This document shows positions 44,223 to 51,890 of a DNA stretch of 64,000 nucleotides, piece after piece. The notes under the pieces were generated by a model. The model was given only the letters and a program-made list of their open reading frames with translations. It was not told the origin of the DNA and did no database searches. The stretch spans positions 9,795,001-9,859,000 of the forward strand of contig NZ_CP130630.1 of assembly GCF_030551255.1 (NCBI RefSeq), in the 5' to 3' direction. Position 1 is the stretch's first letter, and each line of letters begins with the position of its first letter. Both the position numbers and the translations under genes were made by a program. Origin of the DNA: Streptomyces sp. NL15-2K (GTDB lineage Bacteria; Actinomycetota; Actinomycetes; Streptomycetales; Streptomycetaceae).

Positions 44223-44540
44223 CTACGACGGCGTGCAGTGTCCGGCGGGGGCACCGTTGTACTCCGGCTCTCCGCTTTCCAGGACGCGGAGCAAGGATGC
44301 GGTGACGACACGTGTCGTACGGCCGATGCGTAGCACGCGGCACGGGAACTCCCCGCGACGCACCAGGTCGTAACCCTTCGCCCGAGAGAACCCCAACGCC
44401 CTGGAGGCGTCTTCCACGCTCCCCGTTCCGTCCCAGGTGGCGCGGATGTGCGTGGGGCTGTAACGGGTGCCGTGCACCTCGTTGGCCTGTCCGTGCAATT
44501 CAGATTCTCCAGTCGTTAAGACGGTGCGGCTGTGGATCAC
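44223..44540 (-). CDS. xis: Excisionase-like HTH protein (MerR/Xis type), about 105 aa
   Basis: The C-terminal 60 residues form an HTH_17 domain: GSVEDASRALGFSRAKGYDL, then VRRGEFPCRVLRIGRTTRVV, then TASLLRVLES. This is typical of excisionases of actinobacterial integrative elements. The start is unsure (GTG 44540 chosen; the N-terminal extension is unusual). No integrase lies nearby; the only one in the window is broken at 1827-2676. Two shorter relics of the same gene exist at 13545 and 27371. A terminator-like sequence (AAGCCCGCCGGAAGGCTCCGG) lies just downstream, at about 44174. Confidence 0.75.
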   Translation of the reverse strand: MIHSRTVLTTGESELHGQANEVHGTRYSPTHIRATWDGTGSVEDASRALGFSRAKGYDLVRRGEFPCRVLRIGRTTRVVTASLLRVLESGEPEYNGAPAGHCTPS

Positions 44541-44879
44541 GGTGCCGACCCGGAAGTTGATCAAAACAACAAGTGACGTAAGCAGAGTCACCCGCATTGC
44601 GCGCTGAGGCTTATGCCGATGAGCAGGCCCCGGTGCAGGTCGACTCCATCCCCGGTGCACTCGGGGATGCGATAGTCGACCCTCTACGGTGGGGGCGAGG
44701 CGGGGATGCTGCTACGCCCCCTGCGGGACCTTGAGCGCCACGGCACCTGTGCCGCAGGATCTCTCCAGCAGCGCAGAGCGCTGACACACGCGCGACGCTT
44801 TCAATTGACAGCCGTCGTGGCGATTCCTTTCGACGTAGGGGCAGGCAGTGGCGATGGACCATCAATGATCCGCGCGATC

Positions 44880-44902
44880 GCCGGTTTGGCTAACCGGCGA
44901 TC
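44880..44902 (+). repeat. Palindromic repeat, copy 2
   Basis: GCCGGTTTGGCTAACCGGC plus GATC, identical over 23 bases to the minus strand of 1604-1626, with CTATGTT again a few bases downstream. The two copies are 43 kb apart and inverted with respect to each other. Confidence 0.65.
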
Positions 44903-44982
44903 CCGCGCTATGTTGCTCCGCTTCGAAGCTGTCTGGGCCGATATACGTCCACTCGTGTGGATCGACTGTTGCAGCCCGGGCC

Positions 44983-45013
44983 GTTTCCTGCTGCTCTCTC
45001 TCCAGCAGGAAAC
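44983..45013. terminator. Perfect hairpin
   Basis: GTTTCCTGCTG and its complement CAGCAGGAAAC flank a 9-base pyrimidine-rich loop. No T-tract follows. It may be a terminator or an RNA structural element. Confidence 0.55.
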
Positions 45014-45238
45014 GCCTGTCCGGTTCGGCGCCGTAACTGCCCCGGCCTTCCGCTACTCCATCGGCAACGGCACCGACACCGACGTCTGGACCATCCTCTA
45101 GAAACCACCCACACCTCAAAACGGCGTAACGCAGGCGTACGTGTTGGCGGCGGCTTCCGCCCGTGCCACCGCATGGTCTCAGCTGGTATACCGTCCACCG
45201 ACACAGCACTGGTCGTAAGGGAGTTGGGGGGCCTCTCG

Positions 45239-45922
45239 GTGATCGAACTGAAGATCCCGGAGATCTACTGGGACGACGACACGGCCGTGAGCCTGCTCGT
45301 CGAGTACTTCACCCGACGACGCTCAAGCGGTGACCTGTTCTATTCCGGCGCGCACTTCGAGCGCCTGGGCGGGGGCGGGGACGCCGAGCACGTCGCGGAC
45401 CGCTTCGACAGCAACGACCTGGTGGCCATCACCACGCTCAGTGTCTCCCTCGAGCCGCACGGGGCGATGAACTTGCTGACCGACCCCGACGGGCACTGGA
45501 TGCGCTTGCTGTCGCTCATCCCTCGTGACGCACGTTTGGAGAATCCTGGAAGCGATGCCTTCATGGAGGAGGGCGGACCCGCGTGGGAGTTGTGGGAACG
45601 CCTGGCCGGCAGCAAGCAGTACCTCAGCAAGCCCGACGGCAGCGGCCCGGTTGTCGCAGGCAAGTTGCTGGCCCGTAAGCGTCCTCACCTCATTCCCATC
45701 TACGACATCCGCATCAAGCAGCTGTTCGAGCGACCGAAGGCGGACCACTCCTTCTGGGCCGCGCTGGCTGCGGCCCTGCGGGCGGACAACGGCGCCTTTC
45801 GCGATCAGTTGGTCTGTCTCCGCAGCAAGGCGAGTATCGGTGAGGACATCGGTGTCCTGCGTGTGTTCGACGTCATCGCCTGGATGCATCAAGGCCGGCA
45901 GGATCAGGTCGCGACGAGCTGA
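45239..45922 (+). CDS. DUF6308-like protein, 227 aa
   Basis: GTG 45239 is chosen because of the GGGGGG upstream and the conserved IPEIYWDDDTAVSLLVEYF start; ATG 45173 is an in-frame alternative. The product has FYSGAHFERLGGGGDAEHVA, then DSNDLVAITTLSVSL, a central IPRDARL and a late VVAGKLLARKRPHLIPIYDI. This order, with a C-terminal GVLRVFDVIAWMHQG, fits actinobacterial DUF6308 proteins as I recall them. No catalytic role is known. It stands alone. Confidence 0.7.
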   Translation: MIELKIPEIYWDDDTAVSLLVEYFTRRRSSGDLFYSGAHFERLGGGGDAEHVADRFDSNDLVAITTLSVSLEPHGAMNLLTDPDGHWMRLLSLIPRDARLENPGSDAFMEEGGPAWELWERLAGSKQYLSKPDGSGPVVAGKLLARKRPHLIPIYDIRIKQLFERPKADHSFWAALAAALRADNGAFRDQLVCLRSKASIGEDIGVLRVFDVIAWMHQGRQDQVATS

Positions 45923-46083
45923 GCTGTGAGGTGGAGCGTGGAGGGGAGCGCACGCGAGGTCGCCGAGGGCGACAGTCCGAACCGCTGTCCTCGAATTTGA
46001 TGTGTTTCCGATGACGCACCACGTTGAGTGCGTGGCGATCCTTGAGCCTGCCGGAAAGGGCACCTGACCAGCTCTTTTGGGTG

Positions 46084-46186
46084 ATGTGCGTTATGTGCGT
46101 TGTGGGCGCTACGGGCGATATCTTGACGCATGTTTGACGCATGCGGCGCACTTTTGACGCACGTCTGACGCACGTTCTGACGGGCT
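46084..46186. repeat. Short direct-repeat array (TGACGCAYG), operator- or iteron-like
   Basis: TGACGCATG/TGACGCACG units start near 46124, 46135, 46155, 46166 and 46178 (last one diverged), spaced by about one or two helical turns (11, 20, 11, 12). A pair of ATGTGCGTT repeats precedes them (46084, 46093). On the minus strand the unit reads TGCGTCA. Such phased arrays are typical of replication iterons or repressor operators on integrative plasmids. No rep gene lies beside it now. Confidence 0.6.
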
Positions 46187-46199
46187 ATCAGGCATGGCG

Positions 46200-46243
46200 G
46201 AGCCGCCTGCCAACCCGGCTTTGGGCGGGTTGGCAGGCGGCTC
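46200..46243. terminator. Very strong hairpin terminator
   Basis: AGCCGCCTGCCAACCC pairs perfectly with GGGTTGGCAGGCGGCT around a short loop. It follows the direct-repeat array by 14 bases and would stop transcription in both directions. Confidence 0.85.
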
Positions 46244-46249
46244 TGCTCT

Positions 46250-46591
46250 TTGAACCCGAGGACGGGTCAATTGCCCTGCCGCGCTTCGTGGGCGCCAGTT
46301 GTGGATGTCGCCGAGGCATCGCTTGCAGACCGCACAGGATGCTCCTCGTTGGACGGGTGCGGCGGTTTCACGGCCGAGGAATGGGCCGTTCGAGCAGCGG
46401 CCTTCTTGGCGGATGTCGGCAGCTTCGTAACAGATGTGTGGCCCGCCCGTTCATCGCTATGGCGGGAAGTGGACCCTTCACTGGTGCAACTTGATCGTCT
46501 CCTCAACATGACGTGTGATGCCGTCTGTGCCGGGGACCGTGACCTGTCAGGGGCGGCGGCAAAGCGGGGCGTGGCCGCCTTGCTTTCCTGA
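46250..46591 (+). CDS. Possible small hypothetical protein
   Basis: A 113-codon frame. Its second half (FTAEEWAVRAAAFLADVGSF, then VQLDRLLNMTCDAVCAGDRD) looks like a genuine helical protein, but the first half and start are doubtful. No family is recognised. It may be the remnant of a gene cut off by the IS at 46649. Confidence 0.3.
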   Translation: MNPRTGQLPCRASWAPVVDVAEASLADRTGCSSLDGCGGFTAEEWAVRAAAFLADVGSFVTDVWPARSSLWREVDPSLVQLDRLLNMTCDAVCAGDRDLSGAAAKRGVAALLS

Positions 46592-46648
46592 AATGGGCCG
46601 TCGAAGGTGATGTCACTTGAGGGAGCGAAGAACCGCGTGGGTTCTTAG

Positions 46649-48227
46649 CTTGTTCCTTAACATCGGGCCCGGCCGTGTGGTCACTCTTTGGAGTGATCGC
46701 AGGGTATGAGGGCGGCCTTCCTCGTGATCCTGAACTCTGCGACGAGATCGCGGAGTTCACCAGGAAGGTCGTGAGGATGAGTGTGCTGGCATCGGCCAGC
46801 GAGCGGAACGCGCTTGAGGAACTGTCACGCTTTCGGACGGCCTTCTACGGGTGCTTGTCCGCGCGAGCGGATGCGTTCTTCGAGCTCTCCGACGTGCTGC
46901 TGTGCGCAGACGGGCCGACGCGGACGCCGGTCGAGCTGTCCCTGCTCGCCGAGCACCAGCGCGGCTACGGCTCGTTGTACGGCGCTCTGAACCATGGTCG
47001 GCTCGACACGAACGTCCTGCGTGACCTGCTGGTTTCCTTGCCGCTTCCGCGGTTCGACGGGCGGATCGTGCTCACCGTGGACGTCTCGCCGTGGCTGCGC
47101 TCGGACGCCGCCTGCTCGCCGGAGCGGTTGTTCTGCCTGGTCCACGGCCGCAACGGCCGCTCATCGGACCACGTGGTGCCGGGCTGGCCGTACTCGTTCG
47201 TCGCCGCGCTCACCCCGGACCGCACGTCGTGGACGCAGGTCCTGGACGCGGTCCGGTTGGGGCCCGCCGACGACGCCGCGGCCGTCACCGCCGACCAGCT
47301 GCGGGCCGTGGTCGAGCGCCTGGTCGCGGCCGGTCAGTGGCAGTGCGGCGACCGGAACATCCTGGTCGTGATGGACGCGGGCTATGACGTGATGCGCCTG
47401 GCCTGGGTGCTGCGCGACCTTCCCGTCGAGCTGGTCGGGCGCCTGCGTTCGGATCGCGTCCTGCGGCTGCCGAAGCCGCCGCGCGTCTATGACCCAAGGG
47501 GCGGCCGGCCACCCAAGCACGGACCGGAGTTCCGCCTGGCGAAGCCGGAGACCTGGCCGGAGCCGGCGGCGGTGACCATGAACGACACGCCCCGCTACGG
47601 CACGGCCGAGGCCCGTGCCTGGGACCGGGTCCACCCCCGGCTCACCCACCGCTCGGCCTGGATCGACCTGGACGGCGAACTCCCCCTGGTCGAAGGCACG
47701 TTGATCCGGCTCAAGGTCGACCACCTGCCCGGCGACCGGGACGCGCCACCCATCTGGCTGTGGTCCTCCGCGACCGGTGCCAGCCCGGCCGACGTCGACT
47801 TCGTCTGGTCCTGCTACCTGCGCAGATTCGACCTGGAGCACACATTCCGCCTGTTCAAGCAGTCCCTGGGCTGGACCCGCCCCCGGCTGCGCGACCCGCA
47901 GGCGGCGGACCGGTGGACCTGGCTCGTCATCGCAGCCCACACTCAGCTCCGCCTCGCGCTCCCGCTGGCAGCCGACCGACGCAAGCCCTGGGAGAAGACC
48001 ACCCGCACCGGCACCGCGCTCACCCCGACCCGCGTCCGGCGCGGGTTCAGGAACATCCGCCCTCACCTGGGCAGTCCGGCCCGTGCACCCAAACCCACCC
48101 GGCCGGGGCCAGGACGACCACCCGGCTCCAGGAACCGGCACTCCGCCACCCGCTACGACGTGGGCAAGACCGTCAAACGACCCGAAACACTCGTCGCTCT
48201 GCGTGACAGCCGATGTTAAGGAACAAG
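46649..48227 (+). mobile_element. Insertion sequence with NF041680-type transposase, intact
   Basis: Perfect terminal inverted repeats, CTTGTTCCTTAACATCGG at 46649-46666 and the complement at 48210-48227. CTTAG flanks both sides (46644-46648 and 48228-48232), a 5-bp duplication. The right copy of CTTAG overlaps the left end of the IS5-type relic at 48231, so this element inserted exactly at that relic's edge. It is 1579 bp long with one gene. Confidence 0.9.
46777..48219 (+). CDS. DDE transposase, NF041680/IS701-like, 480 aa
   Basis: ATG 46777 begins the conserved SVLASASERNALEELSRFR; the open frame before it lies in the leader. It has RIVLTVDVSPWLR, ILVVMDAGYDVMRLAWVL, LVGRLRSDRVLRLPKPP and LRRFDLEHTFRLFKQSLGW. 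These are an Asp-containing DDE pattern with the terminal Glu in DLEHTFR, as in the NF041680 transposase family frequent in Streptomyces. The stop TAA lies within the right inverted repeat. It is probably active. Confidence 0.88.
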   Translation: MSVLASASERNALEELSRFRTAFYGCLSARADAFFELSDVLLCADGPTRTPVELSLLAEHQRGYGSLYGALNHGRLDTNVLRDLLVSLPLPRFDGRIVLTVDVSPWLRSDAACSPERLFCLVHGRNGRSSDHVVPGWPYSFVAALTPDRTSWTQVLDAVRLGPADDAAAVTADQLRAVVERLVAAGQWQCGDRNILVVMDAGYDVMRLAWVLRDLPVELVGRLRSDRVLRLPKPPRVYDPRGGRPPKHGPEFRLAKPETWPEPAAVTMNDTPRYGTAEARAWDRVHPRLTHRSAWIDLDGELPLVEGTLIRLKVDHLPGDRDAPPIWLWSSATGASPADVDFVWSCYLRRFDLEHTFRLFKQSLGWTRPRLRDPQAADRWTWLVIAAHTQLRLALPLAADRRKPWEKTTRTGTALTPTRVRRGFRNIRPHLGSPARAPKPTRPGPGRPPGSRNRHSATRYDVGKTVKRPETLVALRDSRC

Positions 48228-48230
48228 CTT

Positions 48231-48957
48231 AGAAGCTGTATCTCAACCGATCATGGAACGTGCAGATCGAACAGGGTTCCTGGTCGAGTGATCTTCCGAC
48301 TGGACGCGCATGAAGACAGGGCCTCTCGGTAGCTCGGGGATGCGAATCTGACCGAGCGACGCCGGGAGGCCCTGTACGTGCCCGCGCCTGTCGGCTTCAA
48401 CTCACCCGCCGTGTCGTGCGATTGCCTCGCGCCCAGGTTCGGGAATGCGACCGATCACCCGGACCGGGAACGCCGGTATCCCTCGGACATGACGGACGTG
48501 GAATGGGCAGTGGTGCGGGATGCGCTGGCGGTTCCGGGGGGCGCCCACAGCCGCCCCCCGGGTGCCAGCGCGGCACGACCGACCCCGCGACCGGGGCCTT
48601 CGCCACGTTCGCCGACACCGTGCCCGTCGCCTCGCCCGGGCCGTCAACTGGCACATCCGCCGCCTCGTCCGGAGCGGCCAGGGCCTCGGCGAGCTGCATC
48701 CGGGCGATCAAAACCGACGTTCCAACACTCCTTCTGCCTCGGCGAGTTGAGCAAGAACCCGTTCCGCTTCCGCCCGAAGCTCCTCGGCCCGCACACGGGC
48801 AGCCGCTTCCCGCTCCTCCAGCAGTCCCATCACCGATGTCACGACCAACTCCGCATCGCCGAGCCCGAACTGAACGCCCGAACCATTCCGCGACACCTCG
48901 GAACCATGCCTGAGCAGCGGAAACTCAACGTTCACATCCGGAAAGACAACGGCTTCT
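48231..48957 (+). mobile_element. Deletion derivative of an IS5-family element (copy A)
   Basis: Left end AGAAGCTGTATCTC and right end GGAAAGACAACGGCTTCT match the ends of copy B (50825-55029). Inside, the transposase N-terminus survives (YPSDMTDVEWAVVRDALAVP) and runs abruptly into the tail of the element's opposite-strand accessory gene (minus strand: LLEEREAAARVRAEELRAEA and RMQLAEALAAPDEAADVPV, frameshifted). It has both ends but no transposase, so it could move only in trans. Confidence 0.75.
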
Positions 48958-49078
48958 GAACGTGCTGCGGGCGCTGAGCCACGCGTAACCCCGTCGGGCC
49001 TACACGAACGGAGCGACGAATCCAGGTCAGATGTGTGATGATGCGCTTAGCCGATTTGCTGGAGTCAACGGGGGACTC

Positions 49079-50806
49079 ATGGGGAAGCGTCTTTTCGCAC
49101 TGTTCGGATGTGTGATCCTTGCGGTGACGGCCGTAGTGGGGCTGAGCGCGACCGGCCACGCCGACCATGACGGTTGGCCGCCCAATCCGCCACCGTCGGC
49201 TTCCAGTGAGTTTTCCTGGCACTGGAACGGCGATGACGCAGAGCCTTTGTGCAAGATCGAGGGAAGCATCAGCGAAGAGGTGATCGACGAGAAAGTCGTC
49301 GTGACGGGATCTTTTCTCGGCTGTGATGGAGAACGCGAAGAGGACGTCGAGGGCCTCAACGTCAGCGGGTTCCATCGCGATGGAGAGCGCGCCGAGTTCT
49401 ACGGGAAAACGTGCTGGGATCCTTGTAGTTGGTCGGTGGAGATTCCCTATCGAGGAGCCGGCCGGTACTACGGAATCGTCACGTTCGACGACAACGGCTA
49501 CCTCGCCAATCACGGGGTGGATCCGCACGTAAGCCTGTCGGCGTACGTGACAAACACTGGCTCGAAACCCACGCCGACGCCGACGCAGACCCCCCTGCCG
49601 GTGCCGACGCCGACGCCCACGCCGACGCCGACGCCGGAGAAGATTGCGACGACTACTGCGTACACCGGGCGAATACGGGTTGTTAACGGTAAGGACTTCC
49701 CTGTGGTCGCCGCGCTCAGAGATGTTGATGGCAGCCCGGTCTCAGGTCGGACGTTGAACTTCGCTCTGGGAAGCGGAAACACACGGCAGACGTGTACCGG
49801 AACCACCGACAGCCAAGGGGCTGCCCGGTGCGTGATCAACTCAGTTGACCAGCCCGTCTCGCCCAAGGCTGCCCTGACCGTCGCCTTCTCTGGGGATGGG
49901 CGGTACAAGCCCTCGAATACATCGCAGCAGCTACAACTACAAACCCCGACGACTCTGGAGTACCGCGGCCCGACGCATCTCGCCAACGGCGAACCCGTCA
50001 AGCTGGCGGCCAAACTGACCGATTTCCGTACCCGCCCCATTGCCGGGAAATCGGTACGCATGAACGTCGGCAGCGGCTCGGCCCAGCAGTCGTGCGTCGG
50101 CGTCACGAACACGCAAGGAACGGCGCGGTGCAACATCTCCTCAGCTGACCAGCCCTTGACGGACTCGGCCACCGTCCCTGCTCAGGCACGCTTCAGCGGC
50201 GACGACACCTACCTGGCGTCCGAGGACGCGGCCACACTGAAGTTGCAGTACTTCACCGGCCGGGCCTACGGGGCCTCCGCCAACGTCACGCTCCCGCTGC
50301 TGCTCGGGATTGACCTGCCAGCACAGCCCGACACCTCCGCAGTGCGGACGGCGCACTCGGGCACAACAGCACCCGGCTGCACGGCAACCCTGTCGACACC
50401 GTTGCTCACGTCCGAGTCGCTGTGTCCGAAAGTGACGACCACCCTCAATCCCGGTGTCATCACCTCCAGCAGCACCGTGGAATCCGTACGGGTCGGCTTG
50501 CCAGGGAGTCCCGTGATCGAGATTTCCGGGCTCACCGCGACGGCCACCAGCCGATGTGGCTCCACCAGCGGCAGCACCACTATGAAGCTCGTGATCGGCG
50601 GTAAGACTGTTTCCGTACCAACGGCGCCGAACAGCACCATCGGCCTACCTGGCGGCGGTCAACTCGTCATCAACGAACAACACGACGCCGAAGACGCCGA
50701 CTACGGCATCGAGGTCACCGGGGCACGCCTGACCGGCATGGCGAACCTCGCAGACATCGTCCTGGCCTCAACCAGCAGCGCCGCGCACAACTGCCCATCC
50801 CGCTAG
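49079..50806 (+). CDS. Secreted Ig-like protein with choice-of-anchor P type C-terminus, 575 aa
   Basis: ATG 49079 follows GGGGGAC. A signal peptide (MGKRLFALFGCVILAVTAVV, cleavage near ATGHA-DHD) leads to a 100-residue beta domain with paired cysteines (LCKIEGSI ... GCDGERE; CWDPCSW). A (PT)n linker (TPTPTQTPLPVPTPTPTPTP) follows, then two bacterial Ig-like repeats of about 100 residues (FPVVAALRDVDGSPVSG; EPVKLAAKLTDFRTRPIAG). The C-terminal about 170 residues (GRAYGASANVTLPLLLGI ... GGQLVINEQHDA) fit the choice-of-anchor P pattern. It is exported and probably cell-surface or matrix associated. It sits between two related IS copies, so it may be mobile cargo. Confidence 0.8.
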   Translation: MGKRLFALFGCVILAVTAVVGLSATGHADHDGWPPNPPPSASSEFSWHWNGDDAEPLCKIEGSISEEVIDEKVVVTGSFLGCDGEREEDVEGLNVSGFHRDGERAEFYGKTCWDPCSWSVEIPYRGAGRYYGIVTFDDNGYLANHGVDPHVSLSAYVTNTGSKPTPTPTQTPLPVPTPTPTPTPTPEKIATTTAYTGRIRVVNGKDFPVVAALRDVDGSPVSGRTLNFALGSGNTRQTCTGTTDSQGAARCVINSVDQPVSPKAALTVAFSGDGRYKPSNTSQQLQLQTPTTLEYRGPTHLANGEPVKLAAKLTDFRTRPIAGKSVRMNVGSGSAQQSCVGVTNTQGTARCNISSADQPLTDSATVPAQARFSGDDTYLASEDAATLKLQYFTGRAYGASANVTLPLLLGIDLPAQPDTSAVRTAHSGTTAPGCTATLSTPLLTSESLCPKVTTTLNPGVITSSSTVESVRVGLPGSPVIEISGLTATATSRCGSTSGSTTMKLVIGGKTVSVPTAPNSTIGLPGGGQLVINEQHDAEDADYGIEVTGARLTGMANLADIVLASTSSAAHNCPSR

Positions 50807-50965
50807 GGCCTTGTCCGGCGGGTCAGAAGCTGCTGTCGTTCCGATCTTGAGGGTTGTGCGTCGAACGGGAGTCTCGATCGGGTGATCGCAGTTGGCCGTG
50901 GGCATGAGAACAGGGCCTCTTGGTAGCTCGGGGTTGCGAAGCCAACCGAGATCCAGGAGACCCTG

Positions 50966-51239
50966 TTGCCGCAGTTGTACGTGCTCGCGCCGGTGGAGTT
51001 CAACTCGGCTGCACCCACGTGTGATTGTGTCGCTCACCGGTTCGGGAATGCGGCCGATCACCCGGAACGTGTTCGGCGGTATCCCTCGGACGTGACGGAC
51101 ACGGAGTGGGCCGTGGTCCGGCCGCTGCTGCCGGTGCCGGGCTGGATGCGCGGTCGGGGCGGTCGGCCGGAGGCGTACTGCCACCGGGCGATGCTCGATG
51201 CGATCCGGTATCTCGTGGACAACGGGATCAAGTGGCGGG
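50966..51239 (+). CDS. IS5-family transposase, exon 1 (N-terminal)
   Basis: It encodes RRYPSDVTDTEWAVVRPLLP, then VPGWMRGRGGRPEAYCHRAM and LDAIRYLVDNGIKWR, the DUF4096 N-terminal domain of IS5-type transposases. TTG 50966 or GTG 50981 is the start. The exon ends at the G before GTGCGAC. With exon 2 the coding length is 274 + 644 = 918 bases, exactly 306 codons. Confidence 0.85.
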
Positions 51240-51890
51240 GTGCGACACGAGGTCGCACTGATCAAGTGGCAGAAGATGGAAAGGAGTTGATGAAGCCCAG
51301 GCCAGTGTCCATGGCCTGTCCCCTGCGTCCACATGCGTCGCTGGTAATGGCGGGGTGTGAAGCTGGACGATCACGCTCAAGAGCGTCCCGGCCATCGGGA
51401 TGCAACAAGCAAAGGGGAAGACTGGACGGGCGAGCGAGAGCGAATCTCCGGCTATGCCTCGTGATTGCATAAGCTGCGCGATGGTGACGCAAGCGGCAGC
51501 TTCAGGACTCGGCGTGGAAGAACGCCAGGTGACCCTCGTGGACTCGCCGGCGAGGGCAGGACACCACCGGTCCCGGGGTAGAGGAGGCGCCCACCCCAGT
51601 CGCATCTTGTCAGTGCGGAACGTGGAAACCCCGTCGGGGTCCGGGATAGCCCCGGTTGTCCGACCGTGAGGGAGGATCAATTCCCCGGCGGGAACAGGAT
51701 GGCCCAAGAAGCAAATGCCGACAGGCCGAAAGGCCAGGGGAAAGCGGACGGCACCCGCCCCGTATAACCCGTCGGATACGGGTCCGAGTGACCCGGCCTG
51801 AAAGGGCGCCTACGTGGGCCGGGTGAGCCTTTGAAGAGATCTGGTGAAGAAACCGGAGCCGAAGGGCAAGTTGGACGCAGGGAGGGGCTG

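Larger units (their letters stand above)
44541..45238. other. Intergenic stretch with palindrome and hairpins
   Basis: About 700 bases with no convincing gene; a 131-codon open frame on the plus strand (44706-45101) has no recognisable domain. The stretch includes a short hairpin (CATCCCC...GGGGATG, about 44651-44673), the repeated palindrome at 44880 and a perfect 11-bp hairpin at 44983-45013. Confidence 0.5.

Noticed and set aside
44645..44680. CRISPR-repeat-like hairpin (CATCCCC...GGGGATG)
   Set aside because: Resembles half of a type I-E repeat but occurs once, with no spacers and no cas genes.
44706..45101. 131-codon plus-strand frame containing the palindrome
   Set aside because: The only similarity to another locus is the DNA palindrome itself; the rest of the protein is not conserved with the 1396-1641 frame.
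49560..49640. Tandem CCGACG-type DNA repeat
   Set aside because: Explained as the coding sequence of the Pro-Thr linker in the secreted protein.
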